The notes under the pieces are model-generated. The model was given only the letters and a program-made list of their open reading frames with translations, searched no databases and was not told the DNA's origin. Both the position numbers and the translations under genes were made by a program. From NCBI GenBank assembly GCA_903918755.1, contig CAIXFN010000111.1, forward strand, positions 1-64,000: 64,000 nucleotides of DNA. The letters run 5' to 3'. Of this stretch, positions 18,301-26,186 are shown piece after piece (within the stretch, counting starts at the first letter, position 1; each line of letters starts with the position of its first letter). This DNA is from an uncultured Pedosphaera sp. GTDB lineage: Bacteria > Verrucomicrobiota > Verrucomicrobiia > Limisphaerales > Pedosphaeraceae.

Positions 18301-20489
18301 GCGATGCCCTGACCGCCGCGGAGAGCACTTCGACGCGCCTGGCGGTGCAGGCGTCGGAAGGCCGGGCGGTCATTGTTCTGGACCAAACCAACCCGTTGAA
18401 ATACCAGGCCATCCCGGCCGAGTTGGAACTGGCGCCGCGCTCCCACAAGAATGATTTTGGCATGGAGGTGCCCACCGCGGAAGGCCGCACCGCGTTTCTA
18501 GAGGACACCGCGCACCCGGCGTTGCAAGGATTGCAGGACAAGGATTTCTTCACCTGGGGACCCGACCGCCCGTCGGGGTCGCCTGCGCACCTGGTGTTCC
18601 GCAATGCGTATGTCAAACCCACCCGGGGTGGCAAAAGTCTGGTGCAGTGCGGGCCGCGCTTGGAGTATTCCGCGCTGGTGGAAGTGCGCGTGGGCCAGGG
18701 GGTGCTTTACCTGAGCCAACTCGATCTGGGTCGCAACCTGGCGGAAAATGCCGTGGCGCAGCAAATCCTGTTGAACCTCATTCGTTGCGGTGCCCATTAC
18801 CGGCCGGAACGGGCGGAAGTCGCCACGGTGGTGGAAGACGGGCCGTTCAGCCAGGCGCTGGAAGCCACCGGTTTGCAGTCCGCCAAGGCGGGCGATGCTG
18901 TGGCCGCACTGCGCGATGCGCAGCGCCAGATCGCCGTGATCTCCGCCACGCCGGCGCACTTGCAACAACTCGCGACCAACCAAGCGACCCTCCAGGCGTT
19001 CTGGGAGCGAGGGGGCACGCTCTTCCTCGGGGGACTGACGCCCGCGGGCCTCGCCGACTACAACCGCATCGTTGGCATCAATCATGTTTTACGTCCGTTT
19101 ACCCGCGAACGGGTTTCCTTTCCGGCGGTGCGGAATCCCCTGACCGCCGGCCTTACCACAGGCGACATCGTCATGCTCTCGGGCAAACGGATGTTCGACT
19201 GGAACGCGGATGAATATGTGGCGGCCGATGTGTTCAGTTATGTCGTGGACCTGGAGGATATCGCGCCGTTCGCGAAAAGCGATTTCGCCAGTTACGACAA
19301 AATTGTCAACGGGTTCGTGGGTTCGGATGGCTGGCCGTTGATCATCGACTTCCCGTTCCCGAAGGACGGCAAGCCGTTCGCCATAAATCTGGATCTGCCG
19401 CAGCCGGAGACGATTGTGGAATACACGCACGATCCTTCGGTAAACTATAATCCCACGACCAAGATTGCGCTGTTGTTCGATGGAGAAAACCGGCGGGAAT
19501 TTGCGCTCGCCCCGAATGGCGATCCGCAGACCTTTGCGGTGGATCCGCCCCAGTCGGCACGCCGGGTGACGCTCGAAATCACCGGCTGGCAGGTGGACCC
19601 CGCCAAACAGCCCAATATCGGGATCGACAACATTTATCTGAAAGTCGCACGTTCCGCGGCCTGGCACGCGACGGTGAAACCGATGCTGAACATCGGGGCC
19701 CTGGTGCACTACGTGAAAGGCAAAGGCGGCGTGGTGCTGTGCAATCTGAATTTTCCAGAGACAGAAACTGTGCCGATCAACCGGCAAAAGAAACTGACCA
19801 TCCTGGCCACCCTTTTGCGCAATTTGAACGCTCCGTTCGCGGGCGGCCGGACGGTGCTGGCCGGAGGCAATCTCACGGCCACGCCGATCGACATTCACAC
19901 CAAGGCCACCACCTACAAGGACGAGCGCGGTGCTTTTGGCGACCGGCAACGCACCTTGAAAGGCCTGCCGCCCGGAGAACATGTTTTCGCCGGCGTGAAA
20001 TTCAATGTTTACGAAATGCCCACCTCCCCCGTCCCGCAGGTCCTGATGCTGGGCGGCAACGGCATTCCCGGAAATCTGCCGGCGGCGATCACGGGCATCC
20101 CGGTGAACACAACAGCGGACGCCTTGTTCTTCCTCCACACCGCGCGCCTGGACCGCCGCCGGGATGAGCGCGAACGGAATGAGAAAAAGCGCTTCGAGCT
20201 TTGCCAATACGTCATTCATTACGCCGATGGACAAAACGTCGTGGTGCCCATTGTCGCGGAAATCGACATCGACGACTTCCGGCAACGGGAACCCCATGCC
20301 CTCCCTGGCGCGCAAATGGCCTGGACCGGCAAATTTGAGCAGGGCGACGAAAACGCGGTGGTTTACGCAAAGCAATGGAACAATCCCCGGCCGGGCGTGG
20401 CCATCCAATCCGTGGATCTGCAGTATGGTCCGGACAAGGATCGCGGGGTGCCGGCCTTGCTGGCCATCACGGCGGTGGTGGCGAAATAG
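15381..20489 (+). CDS. Very large secreted glycoside hydrolase family 2-type protein
   Basis: The start is taken at 15381 (MKVKVFLTALLAAALQLS), giving 1702 residues and a signal peptide ending near SSEAADP; an upstream in-frame ATG at 15345 only adds a hydrophilic dozen. After a CBM-like beta domain opening with FIWLEGEA come a GH2 sugar-binding jelly roll (around RVWYRTRV and DFPGNNLNTTVFVNG), an Ig-like domain and a TIM barrel. The barrel has the acid/base motif IWSLENE (Glu about 654) and a probable nucleophile in RFLGEDFYATG (Glu about 750). The C-terminal half has two class I glutamine-amidotransferase-like or beta-galactosidase-trimerisation-like segments and a discoidin-like domain. 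Beta-galactosidase, mannosidase or glucuronidase activity cannot be told apart from sequence alone. Confidence 0.85.
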   Translation: MKVKVFLTALLAAALQLSTVPSSEAADPAFIWLEGEAATTTFKTSIGDWGHPQFLSGSNWLHLSVEEGQVEKAVPAEGILLDYGFRSPKAGLYEVWDRVGFEFVRSPFEWRVDGSAWQKSTPDELTTDLVEMGFWSEIAWLQLGTAELTAGDHHLQVRLAKTKNEKGQWQKILYASDALCLHEGPFHPNGKFRPDQSSRDPADEAASTQVYEIPGAAPSVRTSRSLGGVWEIARDDEQMPGEVAEPIHELPANPHWHAITVPGDKGTLRPELMFAHRVWYRTRVAVPPPLAGRAFYLDFPGNNLNTTVFVNGVLYGFEKNPFAPFQVDVTKGVKAGTTNEVWVGIRDAWYGRSADPKRPLKLRKTFNYPVGLFNQGFQDLDYPVWNCPQSGLLATPTFVAAGGGVYAADVFVKPGVADKRLAAELTLNNTTSRDASGEIAWEAVEDASGQVAKVFPPTTFAVSAGQAKAIELSGPWTDFKLWWPDTPQLYRLRTIIKISDQPVDVRETLFGFREWGTTGTQFTLNGVVWRMWADLIGEERSPQAWLAAYRRTFQRTTRLSTAGQAGHDFRWLGMEPPAALEFCDRNGVVVRRNATLDGETIGYQFSEQDQETRRQQGGSELKLALLKNWRDQCVAQVKGERNHAAIQIWSLENEFAFINLINLLGNSPNMDRYEEEITRTHEAVRAADPTRPVMSDGGGATLKNTLGVQGDHYVATLDARYPDQAYEPFPEGGGRGRWKWDQQRPRFLGEDFYATGINPADYATWGGEVAFQGKAATKEAIATCYRMLTEGYRWGGHYAAWHLWVGGEGGPRQWGANAPRAVLVRQWDWSFGSGQKVTRTYGIFNDTQYPEPIEFTRELRVQGKTTFTKSTTHVVAPGTAVKWEEELPLPAVTSRQEGELRLRLSVGGREIYQDTKAVSILPSPLPEKYAAGQVGVFDPTGETAASLQRTGLMFTKLPSLDDVPPSVRVLVVGRDALTAAESTSTRLAVQASEGRAVIVLDQTNPLKYQAIPAELELAPRSHKNDFGMEVPTAEGRTAFLEDTAHPALQGLQDKDFFTWGPDRPSGSPAHLVFRNAYVKPTRGGKSLVQCGPRLEYSALVEVRVGQGVLYLSQLDLGRNLAENAVAQQILLNLIRCGAHYRPERAEVATVVEDGPFSQALEATGLQSAKAGDAVAALRDAQRQIAVISATPAHLQQLATNQATLQAFWERGGTLFLGGLTPAGLADYNRIVGINHVLRPFTRERVSFPAVRNPLTAGLTTGDIVMLSGKRMFDWNADEYVAADVFSYVVDLEDIAPFAKSDFASYDKIVNGFVGSDGWPLIIDFPFPKDGKPFAINLDLPQPETIVEYTHDPSVNYNPTTKIALLFDGENRREFALAPNGDPQTFAVDPPQSARRVTLEITGWQVDPAKQPNIGIDNIYLKVARSAAWHATVKPMLNIGALVHYVKGKGGVVLCNLNFPETETVPINRQKKLTILATLLRNLNAPFAGGRTVLAGGNLTATPIDIHTKATTYKDERGAFGDRQRTLKGLPPGEHVFAGVKFNVYEMPTSPVPQVLMLGGNGIPGNLPAAITGIPVNTTADALFFLHTARLDRRRDERERNEKKRFELCQYVIHYADGQNVVVPIVAEIDIDDFRQREPHALPGAQMAWTGKFEQGDENAVVYAKQWNNPRPGVAIQSVDLQYGPDKDRGVPALLAITAVVAK

Positions 20490-20591
20490 ACTTGGGACTC
20501 CTGATCCCACGCCTTCCCGCCCTGTCCCTCTGCCTTGCGCACTCCATGACCCTCACCTGGCCTCACCGGCCCCGATCATTGAACATGAGCA

Positions 20592-20639
20592 AACAGAGAT
20601 AACAGAGAAATGGTTCTGTGTCTCTCTGTTACCTCTGTT
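20592..20639. repeat. 17-bp inverted repeat after the glycosidase gene
   Basis: AACAGAGATAACAGAGA (20592-20608) is the reverse complement of 20623-20639 with one mismatch, around a 14-base spacer. Each arm itself contains two AACAGAG-type units, so the element is a palindrome made from a short tandem repeat. It lies 100 bp after the glycosidase stop and may act as a transcription terminator or REP-like element, although no T-run follows directly. Confidence 0.7.
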
Positions 20640-20653
20640 ACCTCCTGTTCATT

Positions 20654-20700
20654 CATTTTCCAAGTCCCCGATATTCCAGGTCCGGAATCAGGAGGCCTGC
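20654..20700 (+). repeat. Partial copy of a dispersed palindromic repeat
   Basis: The segment beginning CATTTTCCAAGTCCCC and continuing to CAGGAGGCCTG closely matches the right end of the longer repeats at 24245-24396 and, on the opposite strand, 41551-41712. Only the right-hand 45 bp or so are present here. Confidence 0.65.
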
Positions 20701-20761
20701 GACTCTGGCAGCCCGCGCTTCCAAGATTGCGGGGACCGCCCGGCGCGGTTAGGCTGACGCC

Positions 20762-21745
20762 ATGTCCTGGAAGGTGCTTATTACGGCAACCCCCATGGAG
20801 CGGGTCGGCGGGGCGGCGCTCGCCCGGCTCACCGCTGCGGGTTGCGAAATTGTCTCCGCGCCACGGAACGCCGTGGCGGGGAATGAATTGATTGGACTGC
20901 TCGCGGGCGTGGATGCAGTCATCGCCGGCGCGGGCGACCATTATACCGCCGCCGTGCTCGCGGCGCCGACTTCCAGTCGATTGAAGATTATTTCGCGTTG
21001 GGGCGTGGGCTATGACGCCATCGATGTGGCGGCCGCCACCGCCCGGGGCATCGCGGTGGCTTACACGCCGGGAATGACCGATAACGCGGTGGCCGATTAC
21101 ACCATGGCCCTGCTCCTCGCGCTGGCCCGGCGCATACCGCCTGGTCACCAATCCATGCGCGAAGGCTGGTGGCTGCCGGAATGGGGGCAGGACCTGGCCG
21201 GGCAGACCCTGGGAATTCTCGGGTTCGGCCGGATCGGGCGAGCGGTGGCCCGGCGCGCGCAGGGATTCGACTTACGCCTGCTCGCGCATGACCCGAAACC
21301 GAACCAGGAAGATGTGCCCACAGGGGTCCAATTCGTCACGTTCGATGAGCTTCTTTCCCGGAGTGATTTTCTGACTTTGCACGCGGCCGCGCCCCCCCGA
21401 AACCGGGGACTGTTGGGCCGGGAGCAATTCCGACGGATGAAACCCACCGCCTGTCTCATCAACGCTGCGCGCGGCGCCTTGGTGGATGAATCCGCACTCT
21501 TGGAAGCCCTGCGGGAAGGCTGGATTGCTGGGGCGGCACTGGATGTTTTCGACACGGAACCGCTGCCCCCACACGATCCATTGCGCACCGCCCCCAACGT
21601 CCTGCTTTCCCCCCACCAGGCGTCCGCCACCATCGGCACCGGGGAACGGGTCAGCCTGGCGGCGGCCCAGGCCATTTTGGATCTACGGGACGGCCGGCGA
21701 CCAGAGCAGGTGGTCAACCCGGAGGTATTCGCGGGGCGTCCCTGA
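20762..21745 (+). CDS. D-isomer-specific 2-hydroxyacid dehydrogenase (phosphoglycerate dehydrogenase-like)
   Basis: This is a 327-residue NAD-dependent dehydrogenase of the D-2-hydroxyacid family. The nucleotide-binding motif is LGILGFGRIGRAVARRA near residue 150. The catalytic Arg is in INAARGALVDE, the Glu in DVFDTEPLP and the His in LSPHQASATIG. It lacks the C-terminal ACT domain of many SerA proteins. Related proteins reduce hydroxypyruvate, glyoxylate or 3-phosphohydroxypyruvate, and the sequence does not decide which. It stands alone between the glycosidase and metF, 62 bp before metF. Confidence 0.88.
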   Translation: MSWKVLITATPMERVGGAALARLTAAGCEIVSAPRNAVAGNELIGLLAGVDAVIAGAGDHYTAAVLAAPTSSRLKIISRWGVGYDAIDVAAATARGIAVAYTPGMTDNAVADYTMALLLALARRIPPGHQSMREGWWLPEWGQDLAGQTLGILGFGRIGRAVARRAQGFDLRLLAHDPKPNQEDVPTGVQFVTFDELLSRSDFLTLHAAAPPRNRGLLGREQFRRMKPTACLINAARGALVDESALLEALREGWIAGAALDVFDTEPLPPHDPLRTAPNVLLSPHQASATIGTGERVSLAAAQAILDLRDGRRPEQVVNPEVFAGRP

Positions 21746-21807
21746 ACGCTTTTCGGGCGGAAAATTTTGATTCTTTTTTGCGCGGGGCTGTGCATCATGA
21801 AAGCCGC

Positions 21808-22701
21808 ATGCAATTAATTCGCGCCATCCATGAAGCCAAGCTCGCCGCCCAGCGACCGGTGGTTTCCTTCGAGTTTTTTCCGCCCAAGACCGAGGAAGGC
21901 GACCGGATCTTGCTGGAAAAGACGATCCCCGCCCTGCTCCAGGTCCGGCCCGACTTTTGTTCGGTCACTTATGGCGCGGGCGGTAGCACCCGCGAAAAGA
22001 CTTTGATGATCGTGGACCGCATCCAGCGTGAACACAATCTGCCGGCCCTGATGCATCTGACCTGCGTCAATGCGACCAAGGAGCAAATCGCCGAGGTGGT
22101 CGCCCAGGCCCGCGCCAAGGGCATCAACAACATCCTGGCGCTCCGGGGTGACCCGGTGGCGGGCAGCAATGGGGAATTCCGGCCCACGGAAGGCGGCTTT
22201 GAATATTCGTACCAGCTCGTCCGTTACCTGAAGGAACTCGGCGGTTTTTCCATTGGCACCGCCGGCTTTCCGGAGGGGCACATCGCCTGCAAGGAAGGCA
22301 AATACGTGGATTGGCAGCGGCTCAAGGAGAAGATCGATTGCGGGGCCGACTTTGTCATCACCCAGTTGTTTTTTAACAACGCGGATTATTTTGAGTTTCG
22401 CGATTTCCTCACCAGCCGGGGGGTCACGATCCCCATCGTGCCGGGAATCCTGCCCATCCTCAGCGCCGGTCAGATCAAGCGCTTCACCGCCCTGTGCGGG
22501 GCGCAATTGCCGGCCTCCCTGCTGTCGGCCCTGGAAAAAATCGGCGACGACGACCAGGCGGCCACGCAGTTCGGCATCGATTACGCCACCCAGCAGTGCC
22601 TCGAACTCCTGCGCGGCGGGGCCCCCGGGCTGCACCTTTATACGCTCAACAAAGCCCATTCCACGGTGCAGGTCGTCAAAAACCTGAACCTGGAGCCCTG
22701 A
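21808..22701 (+). CDS. metF: 5,10-methylenetetrahydrofolate reductase
   Basis: This FAD-dependent TIM-barrel enzyme reduces methylene-THF to methyl-THF for methionine synthesis. Taking the start at 21808 (MQLIRAIHEAKL) gives 297 residues, the usual bacterial size; ten upstream in-frame residues have no family match. The conserved start VSFEFFPPKTEEGD, the segment FCSVTYGAGGSTREKT, the folate/FAD site NILALRGDPV and FVITQLFFNNADYF are all intact. It ends 12 bp before the convergent XdhC-like gene. Confidence 0.96.
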   Translation: MQLIRAIHEAKLAAQRPVVSFEFFPPKTEEGDRILLEKTIPALLQVRPDFCSVTYGAGGSTREKTLMIVDRIQREHNLPALMHLTCVNATKEQIAEVVAQARAKGINNILALRGDPVAGSNGEFRPTEGGFEYSYQLVRYLKELGGFSIGTAGFPEGHIACKEGKYVDWQRLKEKIDCGADFVITQLFFNNADYFEFRDFLTSRGVTIPIVPGILPILSAGQIKRFTALCGAQLPASLLSALEKIGDDDQAATQFGIDYATQQCLELLRGGAPGLHLYTLNKAHSTVQVVKNLNLEP

Positions 22702-22713
22702 GTCCGGGCCGGT

Positions 22714-23682
22714 TCAAAGCACCCCGGCGCGGGGCGACTGCTTCCCTTCCCCGGCTTCCAAGAGAACAGCGCGCCGTTCGATGAACTGCGCCAGAATGCT
22801 GACGGCGATCTCGGGCACGCTGCGCGCCCGGATCCGCACCCCTACGGGGCACGCCACCCGGGCCAACTCTTCCGGGGTGGCCAGGTTCTCCGCCCGGAAA
22901 TGATCAAAGATCGTCCGTGCTTTCCGGACACTGCCGATCATACCGATGAAGGGAAAAGGCCGCCGGACCCAATCCTTGAGCACGAGCGCGTCATGGCGGT
23001 GGCCGCGGGTCACCACGAGGCCGAAAGTGGGCTCGGTCGGCCACGGCTCCGCGGTGAGGCGTTCCCAGGCGTCAGCCCGTAACGTGATTTCCGGCGGGAA
23101 ATAATGGTGATTGGCCAGAGCCGGGCGATCATCAAAAACGGTCACCGTAAAGTCGAGTTGGTGGGCCATGGGCGCCACCGCCTGGGCGATGTGTCCGGCC
23201 CCGGCAATCCACAGGCAACACGGTGGGCGAACGGTTTCCACATAAGGCCAATCCCCTGCCACGCCAGCCTGGACGGGCGCGTAGGCGAGGGCAAAATCCG
23301 GCCGCACCCCCCATGTCAGGGTGGATTGGCGGGCTTCCAGTGCCGCCCAGAAAGGAACGCCGGCGGCGGCGGCATCCGGCAGGATCACCCCGGCCACCTT
23401 GCCGCCACAAATCAGGCCATCATCCCAGCCAAAATCATGATCCAGCAGCAGTTCGAACGTGGCCGGCTCCCCGGTTTGCAGCGCCGCGATGGCCCGGTGC
23501 TGGATTTCCGCCTCCAAACAGCCCCCGCCCAGCGTTCCTTGAATCCGTCCATCGGCGTAAAACAAGGCCTTGGCCCCGGTTTTTTGCGGACTGGATCCCT
23601 TGGCCCCGGCAATGACCGCCAAAGCCACCCGTTCGCCCTGACGGGCGGCGTTGGCCAACGCTTGAAACACAGGGTTTTTCAT
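22714..23682 (-). CDS. XdhC/CoxI family protein (molybdenum-hydroxylase maturation-like)
   Basis: This 322-residue protein has an N-terminal XdhC/CoxI domain, with AVIAGAKGSSPQKTGAKALF and the conserved GTLGGGCLEAE, and a C-terminal Rossmann domain starting LWIAGAGHIAQAVAPMA. XdhC proteins bind and sulfurate molybdenum cofactor for xanthine dehydrogenase-type enzymes. The start chosen is 23682 (MKNPVFQALANAARQG), because the 24 residues upstream show no family match. No molybdenum hydroxylase genes are within the window, so this is an orphan copy and its partner enzyme is unknown. Confidence 0.88.
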   Translation of the reverse strand: MKNPVFQALANAARQGERVALAVIAGAKGSSPQKTGAKALFYADGRIQGTLGGGCLEAEIQHRAIAALQTGEPATFELLLDHDFGWDDGLICGGKVAGVILPDAAAAGVPFWAALEARQSTLTWGVRPDFALAYAPVQAGVAGDWPYVETVRPPCCLWIAGAGHIAQAVAPMAHQLDFTVTVFDDRPALANHHYFPPEITLRADAWERLTAEPWPTEPTFGLVVTRGHRHDALVLKDWVRRPFPFIGMIGSVRKARTIFDHFRAENLATPEELARVACPVGVRIRARSVPEIAVSILAQFIERRAVLLEAGEGKQSPRAGVL

Positions 23683-23843
23683 GGCGATCCGACAGCGGCG
23701 CGAAACGACGGCGGACCATGGGCCCGTCGGGTGTCGGCAAGATAGCCAAGCCAATCCCCGGGAGCAAGGGCGGGTGAGTGACCGGACCTCCGGGGAGGAG
23801 TGCCTCCCTTGACGCTAACGCGCACAGCCCCTATGAATACGGC

Positions 23844-24233
23844 ATGCCTACATACGAATATGAATGTGCGAAGTGCGGCCACCAATTTGAACAGGTGCAG
23901 CCGATGTCCGCGCCCGCCCTCACCACCTGTCCCAAGGACGTGTGCGGCATGAAACGGTGGGGCAAAGGCAAGGTCACCCGGGCCATTGGCGCCGGGGCGG
24001 GCCTGATCTTCAAGGGCAGCGGCTTTTACATCACCGATTACCGGAGCGAAAACTACAAGGCGGGTGCCAAAAAGGACGCCCCCGCGTCGTCGAGTTCCTC
24101 CTCGGACAGCAAGCCCGCGACGGAAATCAAGGCGGCGGCCACGCCCAAGCCGGCCGCCACGTCCACGCCCGCCCCGGCAGCAGCACCGGCCAAATCCGAG
24201 AGCAAGTCCGCCGCCAAATCCAAGGCGAAATAA
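23844..24233 (+). CDS. FmdB-type zinc ribbon protein
   Basis: This 129-residue protein starts MPTYEYECAKCGHQFEQVQP, the hallmark of the FmdB regulatory zinc-ribbon family. The first Cys pair is CAKC at residues 8-11; a second pair is formed by CPKDVC. The conserved GAGLIFKGSGFYITDYR segment follows. The last 55 residues are a Ser/Ala/Pro/Lys low-complexity tail, probably disordered. Function is unknown for most members. It is followed by a dispersed repeat and tRNA-Leu. Confidence 0.88.
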   Translation: MPTYEYECAKCGHQFEQVQPMSAPALTTCPKDVCGMKRWGKGKVTRAIGAGAGLIFKGSGFYITDYRSENYKAGAKKDAPASSSSSSDSKPATEIKAAATPKPAATSTPAPAAAPAKSESKSAAKSKAK

Positions 24234-24244
24234 GCTCGCGATTC

Positions 24245-24396
24245 CGGGGACCATGGAATTTGCATGGCCCGCCACGATGGCCGACCAGCCCCCTTCCCCC
24301 TCGCTGCCATTCAGAATGGCGGAGGGTTGGGGAGAGGTGGTGCCCTTCATTTTCCACGTCCCCCAAAATTCCAGGTCCGGGATCAGGAGTCCTGAG
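24245..24396 (+). repeat. Dispersed palindromic repeat, copy 1
   Basis: About 150 bp here are matched, in opposite orientation, by 41551-41712, with many shared blocks including CCATGGAA..TTGC..TGGCCCGC, GACCAGCCC and CAGGAGTCCTG. At the centre is the perfect palindrome GCCATTCAGAATGGC (24306-24320), flanked by pyrimidine-rich then purine-rich arms that lengthen the hairpin. A partial copy lies at 20654-20700. The features fit a REP/MITE-like non-coding mobile element; no transposase is seen. Confidence 0.75.
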
Positions 24397-24478
24397 CCTC
24401 GCGGCCAAGCGGCCCGCAAAAAATCCCGTCGAATCGCCTTGCGCAATCCGTCCGGGACTGGTTCATTAGAGGTGTTGG

Positions 24479-24563
24479 GCGCTTATGGTGGAATTGGCAG
24501 ACACGCTACTTTGAGGTGGTAGTGGGGTAACCCGTGCAGGTTCAAGTCCTGCTAAGCGCACCA
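24479..24563 (+). tRNA. tRNA-Leu (anticodon GAG)
   Basis: An 85-nt class II tRNA. The acceptor GCGCTTA pairs with TAAGCGC. The D arm sequence GGTGGAATTGGCAGACACG is typical of leucine tRNA, the anticodon loop is TTGAGGT (GAG), and there is a short variable arm around GTGGGGTAACCCGT. The T loop is GTTCAAGTC and CCA is encoded. It marks the left border of the repeat-rich, gene-poor region. Confidence 0.95.
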
Positions 24564-24789
24564 CTTCTTCTTTTTCTTCGAATCTCCTTTGGCAAGTGGC
24601 AGGGGGCAAAATACTTCCAGAATTTCTGAAGCACTCGGTTTTTCCTATTCCGGCGAGTTGAGTCGCAGGTTTCTTTGGCGACTGTCACCGGGGTTTCTTG
24701 CTTTCAGCCGCGCCGTCATCCGCTACCCCACCGGAACTCCAAATGGATGGGAGTCGGGATTTCTCAAACTGGACCCGACTTCGCTGGGA

Positions 24790-25690
24790 GCTACGTCGGG
24801 CAGGTTAAATGTCCGGAGGTTGGACTCGGACGGCAAGACCAGGAGGGATTAGCCGCAAAAAGGCGCAAGAGTCGCAAAGCAAGGGCCTTTCTCAGCGCGG
24901 ATCGCAGCGGACCCAACCTCGACCGGAAGGATGGGCCACGAGACTGGATTAAGTTCGTAGAACCTGGGTTTGGGCAGGAGGACCGGAATTTGATTGGCCG
25001 CAAAAGGAGCAAGAATCGCAAAAAGGATCCCATTCAGCCGTCATCGAAGCGGGGCAGGTCGACTTCAACCAACCGGAGCGCGAAACTGGATTAAGTTTGT
25101 ATAACCTGGACTCGGGCCGAAAGACCGGGAGGATTGCCCGCAAAAGGCGCAAGAATCGCAAAAAGGAACCCATTCAGCCGTCATCGAAGCGGGGCAAGGC
25201 GGCTTCAACCAACCGGAGCGCGAAACTGGATTAAGTTTGTATAGCCTGGACTCGGGCCGAAAGACTGGGAGGATTGGCCGCAAAAGGCGCAAGAATCGCA
25301 AAAAGGAACCCATTCAGCCGTCATCGAAACGGGGCAAGGTGACTTCAACCGACCGGAGCGCGAAACTGGATTAAGTTTGTATAACCTGGACTCGGGCCGA
25401 AAGACCGGGAGGGATTAGCCGCAAAAAGGCGCAAGAGTCGCAAAGCAAGGGCCTTTTCCAGCGCGGATCGCAGCGGATCCAGCCTCGACCTGAAGGATGG
25501 GCCACGAAACTGGATTAAGTTTGTGGAACCTGGACTCGGGCGGGAAGCCCGGGAGGGGATTAGCCGCAAAAGGCGCAAGAATCGCAAAAAGGAATCCATT
25601 CAGCAGTCAACGAAACGGGGCAAGGTGGCTTCGACCAACCGGAGCTCGAAACTGGATTAAGTGTCCGGAACCTGGACTGGGGCGGTTCAG
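24790..25690 (+). repeat. Tandem array of six 140-145 bp units, two unit types
   Basis: The anchor GCCGCAAAAGGCGCAAGA, or a close variant, recurs at about 24852, 24997, 25137, 25277, 25418 and 25563, so unit lengths are about 145, 140, 140, 141 and 145. Units 1 and 5 share one interior (type A, containing GCAAGGGCCTTT and CAGCGCGGATCGCAGCGGA). Units 2, 3, 4 and 6 share another (type B, containing CCCATTCAGC and CGGGGCA). The order is therefore A-B-B-B-A-B. All units share ACTGGATTAAGT followed by CCTGGACTCGGG. Short open frames here are repeat translations and vary between copies by frameshift, so it is probably non-coding. Confidence 0.85.
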
Positions 25691-26186
25691 GGGGGAACCC
25701 ATCAACAGTGACGACGGTTGGGAAGAGGCGCGGATGCAAGGTTATCGATAACGGCGCGCAGTGGAGGTGCGGGAAGGATTCCCGGAGGGATCAGGCGGTG
25801 GCGGTGGGCCGCGTGCCGGTTTCGACGGCACGCGGCGAGGACTGCGATCGGGCGACCGCCGGTCGCGTCAGACCGATGCTGACAGCCGTATTAATATGTC
25901 AAAGAGCAGGCCGAGCGGAATCTTGGTTCCACCGGGCAAAATTCAACTCTTGCCGGGCGGCGCGGCAGTTGCCGTACCGGAACGGGCTCCCCAGATACTC
26001 TTAGCACCTGTTGGCGTGGTTTGAATTACTACCGTAGGAATTTGGCGGCATTTCGTGCGTATGGTGTGACGCAGCGGGCAGTTTGATCCCTTTTGCAAAA
26101 TGATCCGAAGCCGCCGCGAAAACCGATTCGCCGATCGGAGTATTGGCGAATTGGGAAAAGGTGAGAAGCTAGCTGCCGCAACGTTT
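25691..26186. other. Gene-poor spacer with a strong GC hairpin
   Basis: About 500 bp between the tandem array and the autotransporter-type gene. It contains an 11-bp perfect stem, GCCGCGTGCCG (25808-25818) with its complement at 25826-25836 and a 7-base loop. No T-run follows, so it is not a simple terminator. Short plus-strand frames of 87-98 codons exist but have no recognisable domains and skewed composition; I do not call them genes. Confidence 0.5.

Noticed and set aside
19089-20510. A 473-codon minus-strand open frame
   Set aside because: Antisense to the glycosidase C-terminal part; composition is shadow-like.
24479-24563. Prophage or integrative element at tRNA-Leu
   Set aside because: No integrase, phage structural gene or duplicated tRNA end was seen, so only an accessory region is claimed.
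25708-26024. Two overlapping 87-98 codon frames between the array and the autotransporter-type gene
   Set aside because: Arg/Gly-rich, no homology features, and they overlap a perfect GC hairpin in different phases.
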